A program made the position numbers and the translations under genes. The notes under the pieces are model-generated. The model was given only the letters and a program-made list of their open reading frames with translations, made no database searches and was not told the origin of the DNA. Shown here piece by piece: positions 1-7,609 of a stretch of 64,000 nucleotides of DNA. This DNA comes from Planctomycetota bacterium. Its GTDB lineage: Bacteria > Planctomycetota > B15-G4 > SIAN01. Position 1 is the stretch's first letter; each line of letters begins with the position of its first letter. The stretch lies in contig JAEUIC010000001.1 in the NCBI GenBank assembly GCA_016795285.1, forward strand, positions 124,001 through 188,000. The letters are read 5' to 3'.

Positions 1-1
1 C

Positions 2-700
2 GACGGCGGCTTCAGCTACCTCGACTTCGACCTGCAGTCGATCCCGCCGAGCGATTCGGAGATGACCTTCACCACCGCGACGGTGCTGATCGGCGTCGAG
101 CGCGCGGAGCGGCTCGGCGAGAAGGCGCCGGAGGGGCTCGTGAAGAAGGCGGTCGAGCGGCTGGCCGCCGGCCAGACGCCGGAGGGATCGTTCCTCTACG
201 GCCGTTACCTCTGGCAGAACCCGCGGCGCGGCATCAACGAGCCGAAGGGCTCGGCGTGCCGGACGCCCGGCAACCTCTACGCGCTCGAGGCGTTCGGCCG
301 CAAGCCGAACCACAAGGTCGCCTGGTCGGAAGCGGTCGACAACCTCGTCAACCGGTATGTGGGGTTCCAGCAGATCGCCGTGCGGCGGCCGGTGCCGCAC
401 GAGTCGTGGTACAGCATCAGCGGCTACTTCTATCTCTACGGCTTCTACTACGCGGCGCTGGTGCTGGACGAGAAGCTGCCGATCGAGCAGCAGCGCGACT
501 ACTTCCCGTCGCTGGCGCGCGGCGTCCTCTACTGCCGGCAGCCCGACGGCTCGTTCTGGGACTACCCGCTCTACAACTACCACTACCACTACGGGACGGC
601 CTACTCGCTGCTGGCGCTGTCGCGCGCGCCGGACGGGTGGCTCGACGCGCCGGCGACGCCGGCCGCGGTGGCGGCGCCGGCGACGGCAGGAGGCTCGTGA
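2..700 (+). CDS. alpha/alpha-toroid (prenyltransferase/squalene-oxidase-repeat-like) protein, 5' truncated by window edge
   Basis: The frame is open from base 2 to the stop at 698-700, so the gene starts outside the window. The 232 visible residues are rich in aromatic residues and in QDGS/PEGSF-type turns followed by helices (for example QTPEGSFLYG and CRQPDGSFWDY). This is the usual look of prenyltransferase/squalene-oxidase-type alpha/alpha toroid repeats. The tail is Ala/Pro-rich and disordered-looking. No catalytic DxDD or QW signature of a true terpene cyclase is visible, so the function is unknown; in planctomycetes such proteins are usually secreted. Its stop overlaps the GTG start of the next gene by 4 bp, implying translational coupling with the PqqB-like lipoprotein. 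Confidence 0.7.
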   Translation, partial: DGGFSYLDFDLQSIPPSDSEMTFTTATVLIGVERAERLGEKAPEGLVKKAVERLAAGQTPEGSFLYGRYLWQNPRRGINEPKGSACRTPGNLYALEAFGRKPNHKVAWSEAVDNLVNRYVGFQQIAVRRPVPHESWYSISGYFYLYGFYYAALVLDEKLPIEQQRDYFPSLARGVLYCRQPDGSFWDYPLYNYHYHYGTAYSLLALSRAPDGWLDAPATPAAVAAPATAGGS

Positions 701-1782
701 GGAGCGGCACGGTGCGCACGGGCGGACTGCTGGTGATCGGGCTGCTGGCGACGGCGGCGACGGCGCTGCTGCACGGCTGCGCGGCGGATGGCGCCGGCGG
801 GGCGAGCGTGGCGAGCGGCGAGGAGCCGGTCGCGGCGCCGCTCGACGAGCCGCTGCCGTCGCAGGCGCCCTACGTCGTCGTGCTCGGCACCGCGCAGGAC
901 GGCGGGCTGCCCCACCTCGGCTGCGAGCGCGACTGCTGCAGCGAGGCGCGACGCGATCCGGCGCGCGCGCGGCGGGTCACGTCGCTGCTCATGTGCGACC
1001 CGCGCGACGGGCGGCGCTGGCTGTTCGACTGCACGCCCGACCTGCGCGCGCAGATGGAGCTCGGGCGCGGCCATCCGGCGACGCGCGAGATGGAGGGGCC
1101 GCGGCCGCCGCTGCTCGACGGGCTCTTCCTGACGCACGCCCACATGGGCCACTACGGCGGGCTGCTCGAGCTCGGCCGCGAGGCGTACGCGGTGAAGGAG
1201 CTGCCGACCTTCGTGACGCCGCGCTTCGCCGCGTTCCTGCGCGCGAACGGGCCGTGGAAGCTGCTGGTGGAGGAGCAGCGGCTCATGCTGCGCGAGCTCG
1301 ACCCCGGCATCGTGATCGAGCTGGCGCCCGACCTGCGCGTGCGCTGCTTCCGGGTCCCCCACCGCGACGAGTTCTCCGACACGGTCGGCTTCCTCATCGA
1401 CGGGCCGAACCGCGACCTGCTCTACCTGCCCGACATCGACAAGTGGGAGGCGTTCGACGCGTGGACGCCGCCGGACGATCCCGCGAACGGCGGCATCCGG
1501 TCGATCGAGCAGGCGATCGCGGCGGTCGACATCGCGCTGATCGACGGCTGCTTCTTCGCCGACGGCGAGATCGCCGGCCGCAGCATGAAGGAGATCCCGC
1601 ACCCCTTCATCCGCGAGTCGCTCGAGCGGTTCGCCCCGCTGCCAGCCGCCGAACGCGAGAAGCTCTTCTTCACCCACCTGAACCACACCAACGCCGCCGC
1701 CACCGTCGACAGCCCCGCCTGGCAAGCCGTCGTCGGCGCCGGCATGCACGTCCTCGACGACGGCCGCACCTTCGGCCTCTGA
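697..1782 (+). CDS. PqqB-like metallo-beta-lactamase-fold lipoprotein
   Basis: 361 aa from a GTG that overlaps the previous stop (GTGA); AGGAGG lies 4 bases upstream and decides the start. The N-terminus has a hydrophobic signal ending in a lipobox (LLHGC, Cys about 28), so a lipoprotein facing the periplasm is expected. From about residue 58 it follows the PqqB-like branch of the metallo-beta-lactamase fold: GTAQDGG, a Cys-rich GCERDCC turn, FDCTPD, and the metal motif THAHMGHYGG (about 146-155), in which the usual Asp of HxHxDH is Gly. Later PHRDEF, LPDIDKW and THLNHTN supply further ligands. The family is annotated as PqqB-like without proof of a role in PQQ synthesis; no other pqq gene is nearby. 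The substrate is unknown. Confidence 0.85.
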   Translation: MRSGTVRTGGLLVIGLLATAATALLHGCAADGAGGASVASGEEPVAAPLDEPLPSQAPYVVVLGTAQDGGLPHLGCERDCCSEARRDPARARRVTSLLMCDPRDGRRWLFDCTPDLRAQMELGRGHPATREMEGPRPPLLDGLFLTHAHMGHYGGLLELGREAYAVKELPTFVTPRFAAFLRANGPWKLLVEEQRLMLRELDPGIVIELAPDLRVRCFRVPHRDEFSDTVGFLIDGPNRDLLYLPDIDKWEAFDAWTPPDDPANGGIRSIEQAIAAVDIALIDGCFFADGEIAGRSMKEIPHPFIRESLERFAPLPAAEREKLFFTHLNHTNAAATVDSPAWQAVVGAGMHVLDDGRTFGL

Positions 1783-2100
1783 GCCTCCCCACCGTCGGTG
1801 GCGGGGAGTTTCCATCTCGCTCGGTGCCGGGGAGTTTCCGTCCGGACCGTCGTCGTCAGACCGCGCCGGCAGGTGGCGCACGAAGCGCGCACGGCATCCC
1901 TCGCGCCGTCGTCTTGCGTCGTCGTCGCGCGTCGTCGTTGCGCACGAGCCCGCCGGAAGAAGATTCCGGCGCACCGGTGCATCTCGAGCTGCCGCGCGAG
2001 CGCCACCCCGCGCCACAATCGCGAGCCGGGACGCTGCGCCGCCGCGCGCGATCGCGGAGTGAAGGGAGAGCGGCGGCGGGCGTCCCGTTCGAGGGCCCGC
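1783..2100. other. 318-bp intergenic region upstream of the GH172 gene
   Basis: It holds the two 21-bp repeat copies. After them comes a stretch of GTCGTCGTC-like simple sequence (about 1905-1940) with no recognisable gene. The forward frame is open here, but its translation is Arg-rich and repeat-derived, so it is not treated as coding. Confidence 0.6.
1797..1843 (+). repeat. Two forward copies of a 21-bp intergenic repeat
   Basis: Consensus is a GGTGCCGGGGAGTTTCC core followed by RTCC. Copy 1 (1797-1816) is slightly degenerate; copy 2 (1823-1843) is exact. Copy 1 also pairs imperfectly with CTCCCCACC just upstream (1785-1793), right after the stop of the PqqB-like gene. The same unit occurs four more times at 3178-3293, mostly inverted, on the far side of the GH172 gene. 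Confidence 0.9.
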
Positions 2101-3135
2101 GTGCACCCCTACCTGCTCGATCCCAAGCTCCAGACGCGCTGGATCAACTTCGAGAACCAGAATGGCGCGCCCGGCATGGGCGGCCGCGCCGCGAGCCACC
2201 TCGGCATCGGCCGCAAGGGCTCGCCCGCGCGACTGCTGCAGCCGGGCGAGTCGCTGCAGCTCGCCGACGTCGAGGGGCCGGGGACGTTGCGCGACTTCTG
2301 GTGCGCGACGCAGCCCTCGCCGCTCGCGCTGCGCAGCCTCGTCGTGCGCACCTGGTGGGACGACCAGGAGCACCCGAGCATCGAGTGCCCGCTCGGCGAT
2401 TTGATGGGGTTCGCCCACGGCAAGGCGGTCCCGTGCACGACCGCCGTCCACTCGGTCGACGCGCACGGCTCGTTCCACCTCTGGCTGCCGCAGCCGTTCC
2501 GCTCGCGCGCCCGCATGACGATCAGCAACGACGGCGACCACGCGCTGCCGTTCGCGTTCCAGATCGCGGCGACGCTCGGCGACGCGCACGAGTCGACGAT
2601 CGGGCGGCTCCACGTCGCCTTCCGCCGCGAGAACCCGACGACGCTCGGCCGCGACTTCGAGCTCCTGCCGCTGCGCATGGGGCGTGGCCGCTTCATCGGC
2701 GCAGTGCTGGGCGTGCGCGCGCTCCACGACTTCTTCTGGGGCGAGGGCGAGGTGAAGGTCTTCGTCGACGGCGACGCCGCGTTCCCGACGCTCTGCGGAC
2801 CGGGCGCCGACGACTGGACCGGCCTCGCCCACGGCCTGCCGCCGCGCGCGTCGCTCTACCACGGCGCGACGCTCCACACCGGCCGCTTCGCGTCGCTCTA
2901 CCGCTGGCACCTGCCCGATCCGGTGCTGTGGCAGAAGGAGGCGCGCGTCACCGTGCAGCAGCTCGGGCAGAAGGACGGGAAGCTCTGCGAGAGCTACGAC
3001 GACTGGAGCTGCGCCGCCTTCTGGTACGAGCCGACGCCGAGCCACCGCCTCGCGCCGCTGCCGAGCTGGGAGGAGCGCACGGCCGAGCTCTGGAGCGACG
3101 CCGAGCTCGCCGCGCTGCGCAAAGCGACCGGCTGA
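2101..3135 (+). CDS. GH172 / DUF2961 family protein
   Basis: 344 aa from GTG 2101 (GAGGG 5 bases upstream); the open frame extends further 5' but reads through repeats and is not protein-like. The order of features fits DUF2961 (now glycoside hydrolase family 172, which includes difructose-dianhydride and D-arabinofuranoside-active enzymes): an N-terminal NFENQNGAPG, then RKGSPARLLQPGES and ADVEGPGTLRDFW (about 40-62), a jelly-roll-like middle (FHLWLPQPF, FRSRARMTISNDG) and a GVRALHDFFWGEGEVKVF strand near 205. No signal peptide is seen. The bracket of inverted 21-bp repeats on both sides is unusual. Family assignment is fairly secure; the glycan substrate is not. Confidence 0.85.
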   Translation: MHPYLLDPKLQTRWINFENQNGAPGMGGRAASHLGIGRKGSPARLLQPGESLQLADVEGPGTLRDFWCATQPSPLALRSLVVRTWWDDQEHPSIECPLGDLMGFAHGKAVPCTTAVHSVDAHGSFHLWLPQPFRSRARMTISNDGDHALPFAFQIAATLGDAHESTIGRLHVAFRRENPTTLGRDFELLPLRMGRGRFIGAVLGVRALHDFFWGEGEVKVFVDGDAAFPTLCGPGADDWTGLAHGLPPRASLYHGATLHTGRFASLYRWHLPDPVLWQKEARVTVQQLGQKDGKLCESYDDWSCAAFWYEPTPSHRLAPLPSWEERTAELWSDAELAALRKATG

Positions 3136-3177
3136 CCCGCCGCGACGACGAGCGCGGCTCGCACACCTCGCCTCGCC

Positions 3178-3227
3178 GGACGGAAACTCCCCGGCACCTC
3201 CATTCCGGTGCCGGGGAGTTTCCGTCC
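3178..3227. repeat. Inverted pair of the 21-bp repeat forming a perfect hairpin
   Basis: A reverse copy (3178-3198) and a forward copy (3207-3227) are exact reverse complements separated by the 8-base spacer TCCATTCC. As RNA or single-stranded DNA this gives a 21-bp stem. It lies 43 bases after the GH172 stop, has no U tract, and resembles a REPIN-type palindrome more than an ordinary terminator. Confidence 0.92.
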
Positions 3228-3246
3228 GGGCCGATCGAGCGCGACC

Positions 3247-3293
3247 GGATGGAAACTCCCCGGCACCTGGGTGGACGGAAACTCCCCGGCACC
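3247..3293 (-). repeat. Two reverse copies of the 21-bp repeat
   Basis: Copies at 3247-3267 (one base change, GGATGG for GGACGG) and 3273-3293 (exact) are both in reverse orientation with a 5-base spacer. Together with the hairpin pair they fill the intergenic space before the DUF1428 gene, a region that otherwise holds nothing recognisable. Confidence 0.92.
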
Positions 3294-3418
3294 TTGGGGG
3301 CGGCGGTGGTCGTGCCATGATGCGGCGCGAGTCGCGGTCGAGGACGGGTCGAGCACGGCCCGCGGCGAGCGGCTCATGCAGCGGCGCCGATCGGCGCCGA
3401 CGGAGGCTCGAGAGAACG

Positions 3419-3781
3419 ATGGCCAAGTACGTCGACGGATTCGTCCTGCCGATCCCGAAGAAGAACCTCGCGGCCTACAAGAAGCTGGCGCAGCTCGCGG
3501 CCAAGGTCTGGATCGAGCACGGCGCGCTCGCCTACCACGAGTGCGTCGCCCACCAGCTCGACGTGCCGATGGGCACCCGCTTCGATCGGCTCACCAAGGC
3601 GAAGAAGGGCGAGACCGTCGTCCTCGCCTGGATCGTCTACAAGTCGCGCGCGCACCACGACCGCGTCACCGCGAAGGTGATGAAGGACCCGCGCCTGGCC
3701 GCGGCCTGCAACGCGGAGAACATGCCGTTCGACATGAAGCGCATGACGTGGGGCGGCTTCGAGTCGCTGGTCGAGGGCTGA
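3419..3781 (+). CDS. DUF1428 family protein
   Basis: 120 aa, the normal size for the family. It has the characteristic start (KYVDGFVLPIPKKNLAAYKK), the KVWIEHGALAYHECVAHQ core and the ending PRLAAACNAENMPFDMKRM then TWGGF. DUF1428 proteins are small alpha/beta-barrel-type proteins related to EthD/ABM-like folds, with no established reaction. The start at ATG 3419 was chosen because it begins the conserved domain; longer in-frame starts read through non-conserved sequence. A VOC-fold gene follows 17 bp downstream on the same strand, a common pairing of small stress or detoxification-type proteins, so the two are probably co-transcribed. Confidence 0.93.
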   Translation: MAKYVDGFVLPIPKKNLAAYKKLAQLAAKVWIEHGALAYHECVAHQLDVPMGTRFDRLTKAKKGETVVLAWIVYKSRAHHDRVTAKVMKDPRLAAACNAENMPFDMKRMTWGGFESLVEG

Positions 3782-3798
3782 GCGACGGAGGCCCGCGC

Positions 3799-4215
3799 AT
3801 GAAGATCGCGAAGCCGCGCCAGTTGTTCGTGAACCTGCCCGTCGCCGACCTCGCGAGGAGCAAGCGCTTCTTCGCGGCGCTCGGCTTCGAGTTCAACCCG
3901 CAGTTCACCGACGACAACGCCGCCTGCATGATGCTGAGCGACACCGGCTTCGTGATGCTGCTGACGCGCCCCTTCTTCCAGGGGTTCACCAAGCAGCCCA
4001 TCACGGACGCGACGAAGGGCACCGAGGTGCTGGTCGCGTTGTCGTGCAGCAGCCGGGCGGAAGTCGACGAGCTGGCGCAGAAGGCGCTGGCGGCGGGCGG
4101 CCGAACGGCGATGCCTGCGACCGACCACGGCTTCATGTACTTGCGCAGCTTCTACGACCTCGACTCCCACCACTGGGAGCTCTTCTGGATGGATCCGGCG
4201 TCGCCGGCGAAGTGA
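3799..4215 (+). CDS. VOC (glyoxalase/bleomycin-resistance-fold) protein
   Basis: 138 aa starting at ATG 3799 with GGAGG upstream. It contains the paired beta-alpha-beta-beta-beta modules of the vicinal-oxygen-chelate fold: LFVNLPVADLARSKRFFAAL at the N-terminus, a middle DDNAACMMLSDTGFVMLL, and the C-terminal YDLDSHHWELFWMD, where the Glu and His are probable metal ligands. It looks like the glyoxalase-like group common in soil and PVC bacteria; the exact substrate cannot be inferred. It lies 17 bp after the DUF1428 gene. Confidence 0.9.
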   Translation: MKIAKPRQLFVNLPVADLARSKRFFAALGFEFNPQFTDDNAACMMLSDTGFVMLLTRPFFQGFTKQPITDATKGTEVLVALSCSSRAEVDELAQKALAAGGRTAMPATDHGFMYLRSFYDLDSHHWELFWMDPASPAK

Positions 4216-4346
4216 GGCGCTCGCCCCGCGCCTCCCTTCATCACCGCTTCATCGACGGCGTCGTCGCGCCACCGCGAAGACCCACTAATCAGTTCCCCGT
4301 TCGAGCGCGTCGCCCGCGGTCGGCGCGCTCGGACGGGGAGCCGCTC

Positions 4347-4547
4347 ATGCCCTACCTCTTCGTGTCGGACGGAGCCGAGGCCGAGGAGTTCGACTCGAAC
4401 TACTTCTGGTACGACGTCGACGACCCCGCCTCGCTGCAGCAAGCGCTCGAGGAGTCGCGACGCCACACGCGACGGCGCCCGAACGAGCCGCCGCTGCCGC
4501 TGCGAGCCCTGGTGCTGCGCGGCCTCTACGGCGATCGGCCGGCCTGA
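4347..4547 (+). CDS. Small acidic hypothetical protein
   Basis: 66 aa with a good ribosome site (GGGGAG, 7 bases before ATG 4347). The first half is acidic and aromatic (DGAEAEEFDSNYFWYDVDD) and the second half is Arg-rich. I do not recognise a family. The gene ends 52 bp before the convergent hisS stop; that gap contains a 12-bp direct repeat CGAGCTCAGCCC at 4580-4591 and 4595-4606. Confidence 0.5.
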   Translation: MPYLFVSDGAEAEEFDSNYFWYDVDDPASLQQALEESRRHTRRRPNEPPLPLRALVLRGLYGDRPA

Positions 4548-4599
4548 GCCGCTCGCCGTCCCTTCGAGCCCATTCCCTGCGAGCTCAGCCCCTTCGAGC

Positions 4600-5973
4600 T
4601 CAGCCCGCCTTCACGAACGCCGCGACGTCGGCGATCGGCAGCGTCTTCTGCTCGCCGGTCGCGAGCCGCTTCAGGGTGAGCGACTGCTGCGCGAGCTCGT
4701 TGCCGCCGAGGATCGCCGCGAACGGGGCGCCGAGCGTGTTGGCGTACTGGAGCTGCTTGCCGAGCGACGGCGTGTCGGCGTAGAGCTCGACGCGCAGCCC
4801 CGCGGCGCGCAACTGCGTCGCGACCGCCACCGCCGCCGCAGGCGCGATGTCGGGGAAGCGGCAGAGCAGAAGCTGCGGCCCGGCCGCGAGCGGCGGGAAC
4901 ATGCCGCGCTCCTCCATCACCAGCAGCACGCGCTCGAGGCCGAGCGAGAAGCCGACGGCCGGGATCTGCCGCTTGGTGAACATGCCGATCAGCCCGTCGT
5001 AACGGCCGCCGCCGCCCATCGAGCCGGCGAGCCCGGCGCAGGTGATCTCGAAGATCGGCCCCGTGTAGTAGGAGAGCCCGCGCGCGAGCGTCGGATCGAA
5101 GACGAGGTGAGCACCGGCGGGGCCGCCCGCGGCGATGGAGAGCAGCTCTTGGAGCTCCCTCGCAGCCGCCGCGCCTCGCTCCGATGGGCCATTCGCCCAC
5201 ACGTCCAAGGACGGTCCCGCTCCCGTGTCGTCGATCATTGATAGCAGCGACGACGCGGCCTCGGCGGCGATCCCCTTCTCGATCAGCTCCGCCTTCACGC
5301 CGTCGGCGCCGATCTTGTCGAGCTTGTCGAGCGCGATGAGCGCCTGCCCCTCCTTCTCGGCGGCGATGCCCGCTTCCGCCACCATCGCGCGCAGCAGCTC
5401 GCGGTGGTTCACGTGGATCTGGAACCCGCCGGCAGGATCGTCGGGCTTCGCGAAGCCGAGCTCGCGCAGCACGGTCGCGACTGCGCCGCACACCTCGGCG
5501 TCGGCGACCAGCGACTTCGTGCCGCAGATGTCGACGTCGCACTGGAAGAACTCGCGGAAGCGCCCCTTCGCCGGCCGATCGGCGCGCCACACCGGCTGGA
5601 TCTGGTAGCGCTTGTAGAACGCCGGCAGCTCGCCGTAGTTGGCGACGACGCGCGCGAGCGGCACGGTGAGGTCGTAGCGCAGCCCCTCGTCCGAGAGGTC
5701 GAGCTCGGTCGGGCGGCTGCCGTCCGGCTTCGGCTCGAGCGCGCGGGCGAGCCGCTCGCGACGATGGAGCAGCCGGTAGAGCAGCTGATCGCCCTCGGGG
5801 CCGTACTTGCCGAGCAGCGTCGAGAGGTTCTCGATGGTCGGCGTCTCGAGCGGCGTGAAGCCGAACGACTCGTAGACGCGCGCGATGACGCCGATCACGT
5901 GGCGGCGGCGGGCGAGGTCGGGCGCGAGGAAGTCGCGCATGCCGCTCGGCGGCTTGGTCGAGATCTGGCTCAT
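4600..5973 (-). CDS. hisS: Histidyl-tRNA synthetase
   Basis: 457 aa class II synthetase that charges tRNA-His in the cytoplasm. Visible signatures: N-terminal KPPSGMRDFLAPDLARR; motif 2 with KRYQIQPVWRADRP and GRFREFFQCDVDICG (about 121-150); the histidine-binding LARGLSYYTG (about 296-305); motif 3 GFSLGLERVLLVM (about 341-353); then a C-terminal anticodon-binding domain (ADTPSLGKQLQYAN, AAILGGNELAQQS). The start at 5973 matches the conserved beginning; the open frame continues upstream to 6627 but overlaps the antisense side of the acetyltransferase gene and is not homologous. This is the only clear housekeeping gene in the window. Confidence 0.97.
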   Translation of the reverse strand: MSQISTKPPSGMRDFLAPDLARRRHVIGVIARVYESFGFTPLETPTIENLSTLLGKYGPEGDQLLYRLLHRRERLARALEPKPDGSRPTELDLSDEGLRYDLTVPLARVVANYGELPAFYKRYQIQPVWRADRPAKGRFREFFQCDVDICGTKSLVADAEVCGAVATVLRELGFAKPDDPAGGFQIHVNHRELLRAMVAEAGIAAEKEGQALIALDKLDKIGADGVKAELIEKGIAAEAASSLLSMIDDTGAGPSLDVWANGPSERGAAAARELQELLSIAAGGPAGAHLVFDPTLARGLSYYTGPIFEITCAGLAGSMGGGGRYDGLIGMFTKRQIPAVGFSLGLERVLLVMEERGMFPPLAAGPQLLLCRFPDIAPAAAVAVATQLRAAGLRVELYADTPSLGKQLQYANTLGAPFAAILGGNELAQQSLTLKRLATGEQKTLPIADVAAFVKAG

Positions 5974-6116
5974 CGGGGCCTCGGCGGGGAGCGAGTCGGG
6001 TCGGTGTCGATCGGTGCGGAGCGGCGCGTCCGGCGGCTCCGCGAGGCGCGGGATTGTAGGGGCGCGCACCGCGAAGGCGCCGCGCGGGACGGCCCCGCTC
6101 GCGCGATCGGCGCGCT

Positions 6117-6761
6117 TCAGCGCTTCGCGCGGCCCGCTCGCGGCGGCAGCGCTCGGTAGATCGGCCGGTTCGGCGACCACGCGCCGGCGCGCGTCCAACC
6201 GGCCTTGCGGAAGCTCGACTCGAGGCCGGTCCAGGCGAAGACGTCGGGCATCGCGTCCTGCTTCGGCACGACCGGATAGCCCTCGACGGCCGGCGCGCCG
6301 TGCTCGAAGGCGAAGGCGGCCGCTGCCTGCAGCAGGCGCGTGGCGAGCCCCTGACGGCGCGCGCGCTTCGCGAGGTAGAGGCAGGTCACCGACCAGACGG
6401 CCACGTCGTCGAGCGGCTTCAGGACGCGCGAACCTTCGAGGCGCGGGAACTCGGCGCGCGGCGCGATCGAGATCCAGCCGACGCACTCGGCGTCGTGGTA
6501 GGCGAGCAGGCCGGGCGGCACGCCGCGACGCACCCGCTGCTGCAGCGCGCGGCGATTGCCGTCGCCCTTGTTCGCGGCGAACTCGCGCGCACCGAAGCGC
6601 CAGTTCATGCACCAGCAGCCGCCGCACGCACCGTGGGCGCCGAACAGCTGCGCGAAGTCGCGCCAGCGGTCGGGCGTGAGCGGGACGATCGACTCGGCGG
6701 CCGCGCCGGGGTGCAACTGCCCCGCCACCTTGCGGCGGAGCGGCGCCTTGCGGGCGCTCAT
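6117..6761 (-). CDS. GNAT-family N-acetyltransferase
   Basis: 214 aa. The centre carries the acetyl-CoA binding motif A of the GNAT fold, VWSVTCLYLAKRARRQGLAT (about 124-143; R/Q-x-x-G-x-A). A conserved-looking Cys cluster, GACGGCWCMNWRF, lies near residue 45, as in GNAT proteins with 'CWCMYW'-type openings. The substrate is unknown. Its ATG overlaps the stop of the upstream permease gene (ATGA at 6758-6761), so it is translated as the last gene of the 9714-to-6117 transcription unit. Confidence 0.88.
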   Translation of the reverse strand: MSARKAPLRRKVAGQLHPGAAAESIVPLTPDRWRDFAQLFGAHGACGGCWCMNWRFGAREFAANKGDGNRRALQQRVRRGVPPGLLAYHDAECVGWISIAPRAEFPRLEGSRVLKPLDDVAVWSVTCLYLAKRARRQGLATRLLQAAAAFAFEHGAPAVEGYPVVPKQDAMPDVFAWTGLESSFRKAGWTRAGAWSPNRPIYRALPPRAGRAKR

Positions 6762-7609
6762 GCGCTGCGCCGCCGCGTGATGAGCCAGGCGAGCGCGAGG
6801 CAGGCGATCGCTTCGACGCCCGGGACCAGCGCGGCGCGCGCCAGCTCGCCCTGCTCCCAGTGGGTGTCGGAGAAGGCGCGCGCGACCTTCGAGAGGCGCG
6901 TCAGCGGCGCGCGCTCGCTGAAGAAGGGGGCATAGGTGATGAAGAGGCGCTCGGCCGCGCCGCCGAGCGTGCTCTGGAAGAGGGCGAGCAGCGTGAACGG
7001 GACCACCGCACCGACCGCCGCCGCGCCGACGCCGGTGGTCACGGCCGAGACCAGCACGCCGAAGCAGGCGCAGCAGAGGATCGCCGGCAGGCCCGCCCCC
7101 ACCGCGCGCGCCACCTCGAGCCACTGGTCGCCGGCGCTCGCCATCTCGTAGCCATCCTCGATGATGGCGGTGAAGTCGTGGCGGATCGCCGCGGTGCCCA
7201 TGGTCGCGAGCAGCAGCGCGACGAACGCGACGATCAGGTAGAGGCAGGTGCCGAGCGCCTTGCCGACCACGATCGAGCCGCGCGAACGCGCCAGCACCAG
7301 CAGCGCGAAGCTCCCCTGGTCGCGCTCGCGCACGATGGAGAAGGCGCCGGTCAGCAGCGCGATCATCACGAGGCTCATCGCGCCGAGGCCGCCGAGGCCG
7401 TCGGCGAAGAGGCCGAAGGCGGGCGACGGCGGCAGCGCCTCGCTCGCCCCCGACTCCGCCGCCGCGCGCGCCAGCTTCGCCGCGTCCATGAAGTCGGCGA
7501 CGACCACCTGCAGCGCGCCGAGCAGGGCTGGCACGACCAGGCCGATGCGACCGGCGCGCGTGCGCGACAGGCGGAAGAGCTCGGCGCGCAGGATCGCGAG
7601 GCAGCTCAT
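6758..7609 (-). CDS. ABC-2 type transporter permease
   Basis: 283 aa with about six hydrophobic segments: residues 20-40, 75-95, 115-135, 175-195, 198-215 and 255-278. A cytoplasmic RERDQGSFALLVLARSRG loop follows the second span, as in ABC-2 permeases of the NosY/CcmB-like type. The gene overlaps both neighbours by 4 bp (stop-start ATGA at each end) and pairs with the ATPase encoded just upstream. No substrate can be read from the sequence. Confidence 0.9.
   Translation of the reverse strand: MSCLAILRAELFRLSRTRAGRIGLVVPALLGALQVVVADFMDAAKLARAAAESGASEALPPSPAFGLFADGLGGLGAMSLVMIALLTGAFSIVRERDQGSFALLVLARSRGSIVVGKALGTCLYLIVAFVALLLATMGTAAIRHDFTAIIEDGYEMASAGDQWLEVARAVGAGLPAILCCACFGVLVSAVTTGVGAAAVGAVVPFTLLALFQSTLGGAAERLFITYAPFFSERAPLTRLSKVARAFSDTHWEQGELARAALVPGVEAIACLALAWLITRRRSA

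Noticed and set aside
256..696. 5' extension of the PqqB-like gene
   Set aside because: Overlaps the toroid gene in another frame and gives an Arg/Ala-rich shadow; the GTG at 697 has an ideal ribosome site and begins a lipoprotein signal.
2059..2100. Earlier GTG start for the GH172 gene
   Set aside because: Adds a short Arg-rich stretch without homology; GTG 2101 has a better-spaced GAGGG and starts the domain.
1797..3293. CRISPR array
   Set aside because: The 21-bp copies are unevenly spaced, occur in both orientations and flank a gene; spacers are too short and no cas gene is present.
601..3426. 941-codon open frame on the minus strand
   Set aside because: Antisense to two well-supported genes; Arg/Ala-rich shadow typical of very GC-rich DNA, with no ribosome site or family match.
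5974..6627. N-terminal extension of hisS
   Set aside because: The frame is open, but the extra part overlaps the acetyltransferase locus and lacks HisRS homology; the conserved protein begins at 5973.
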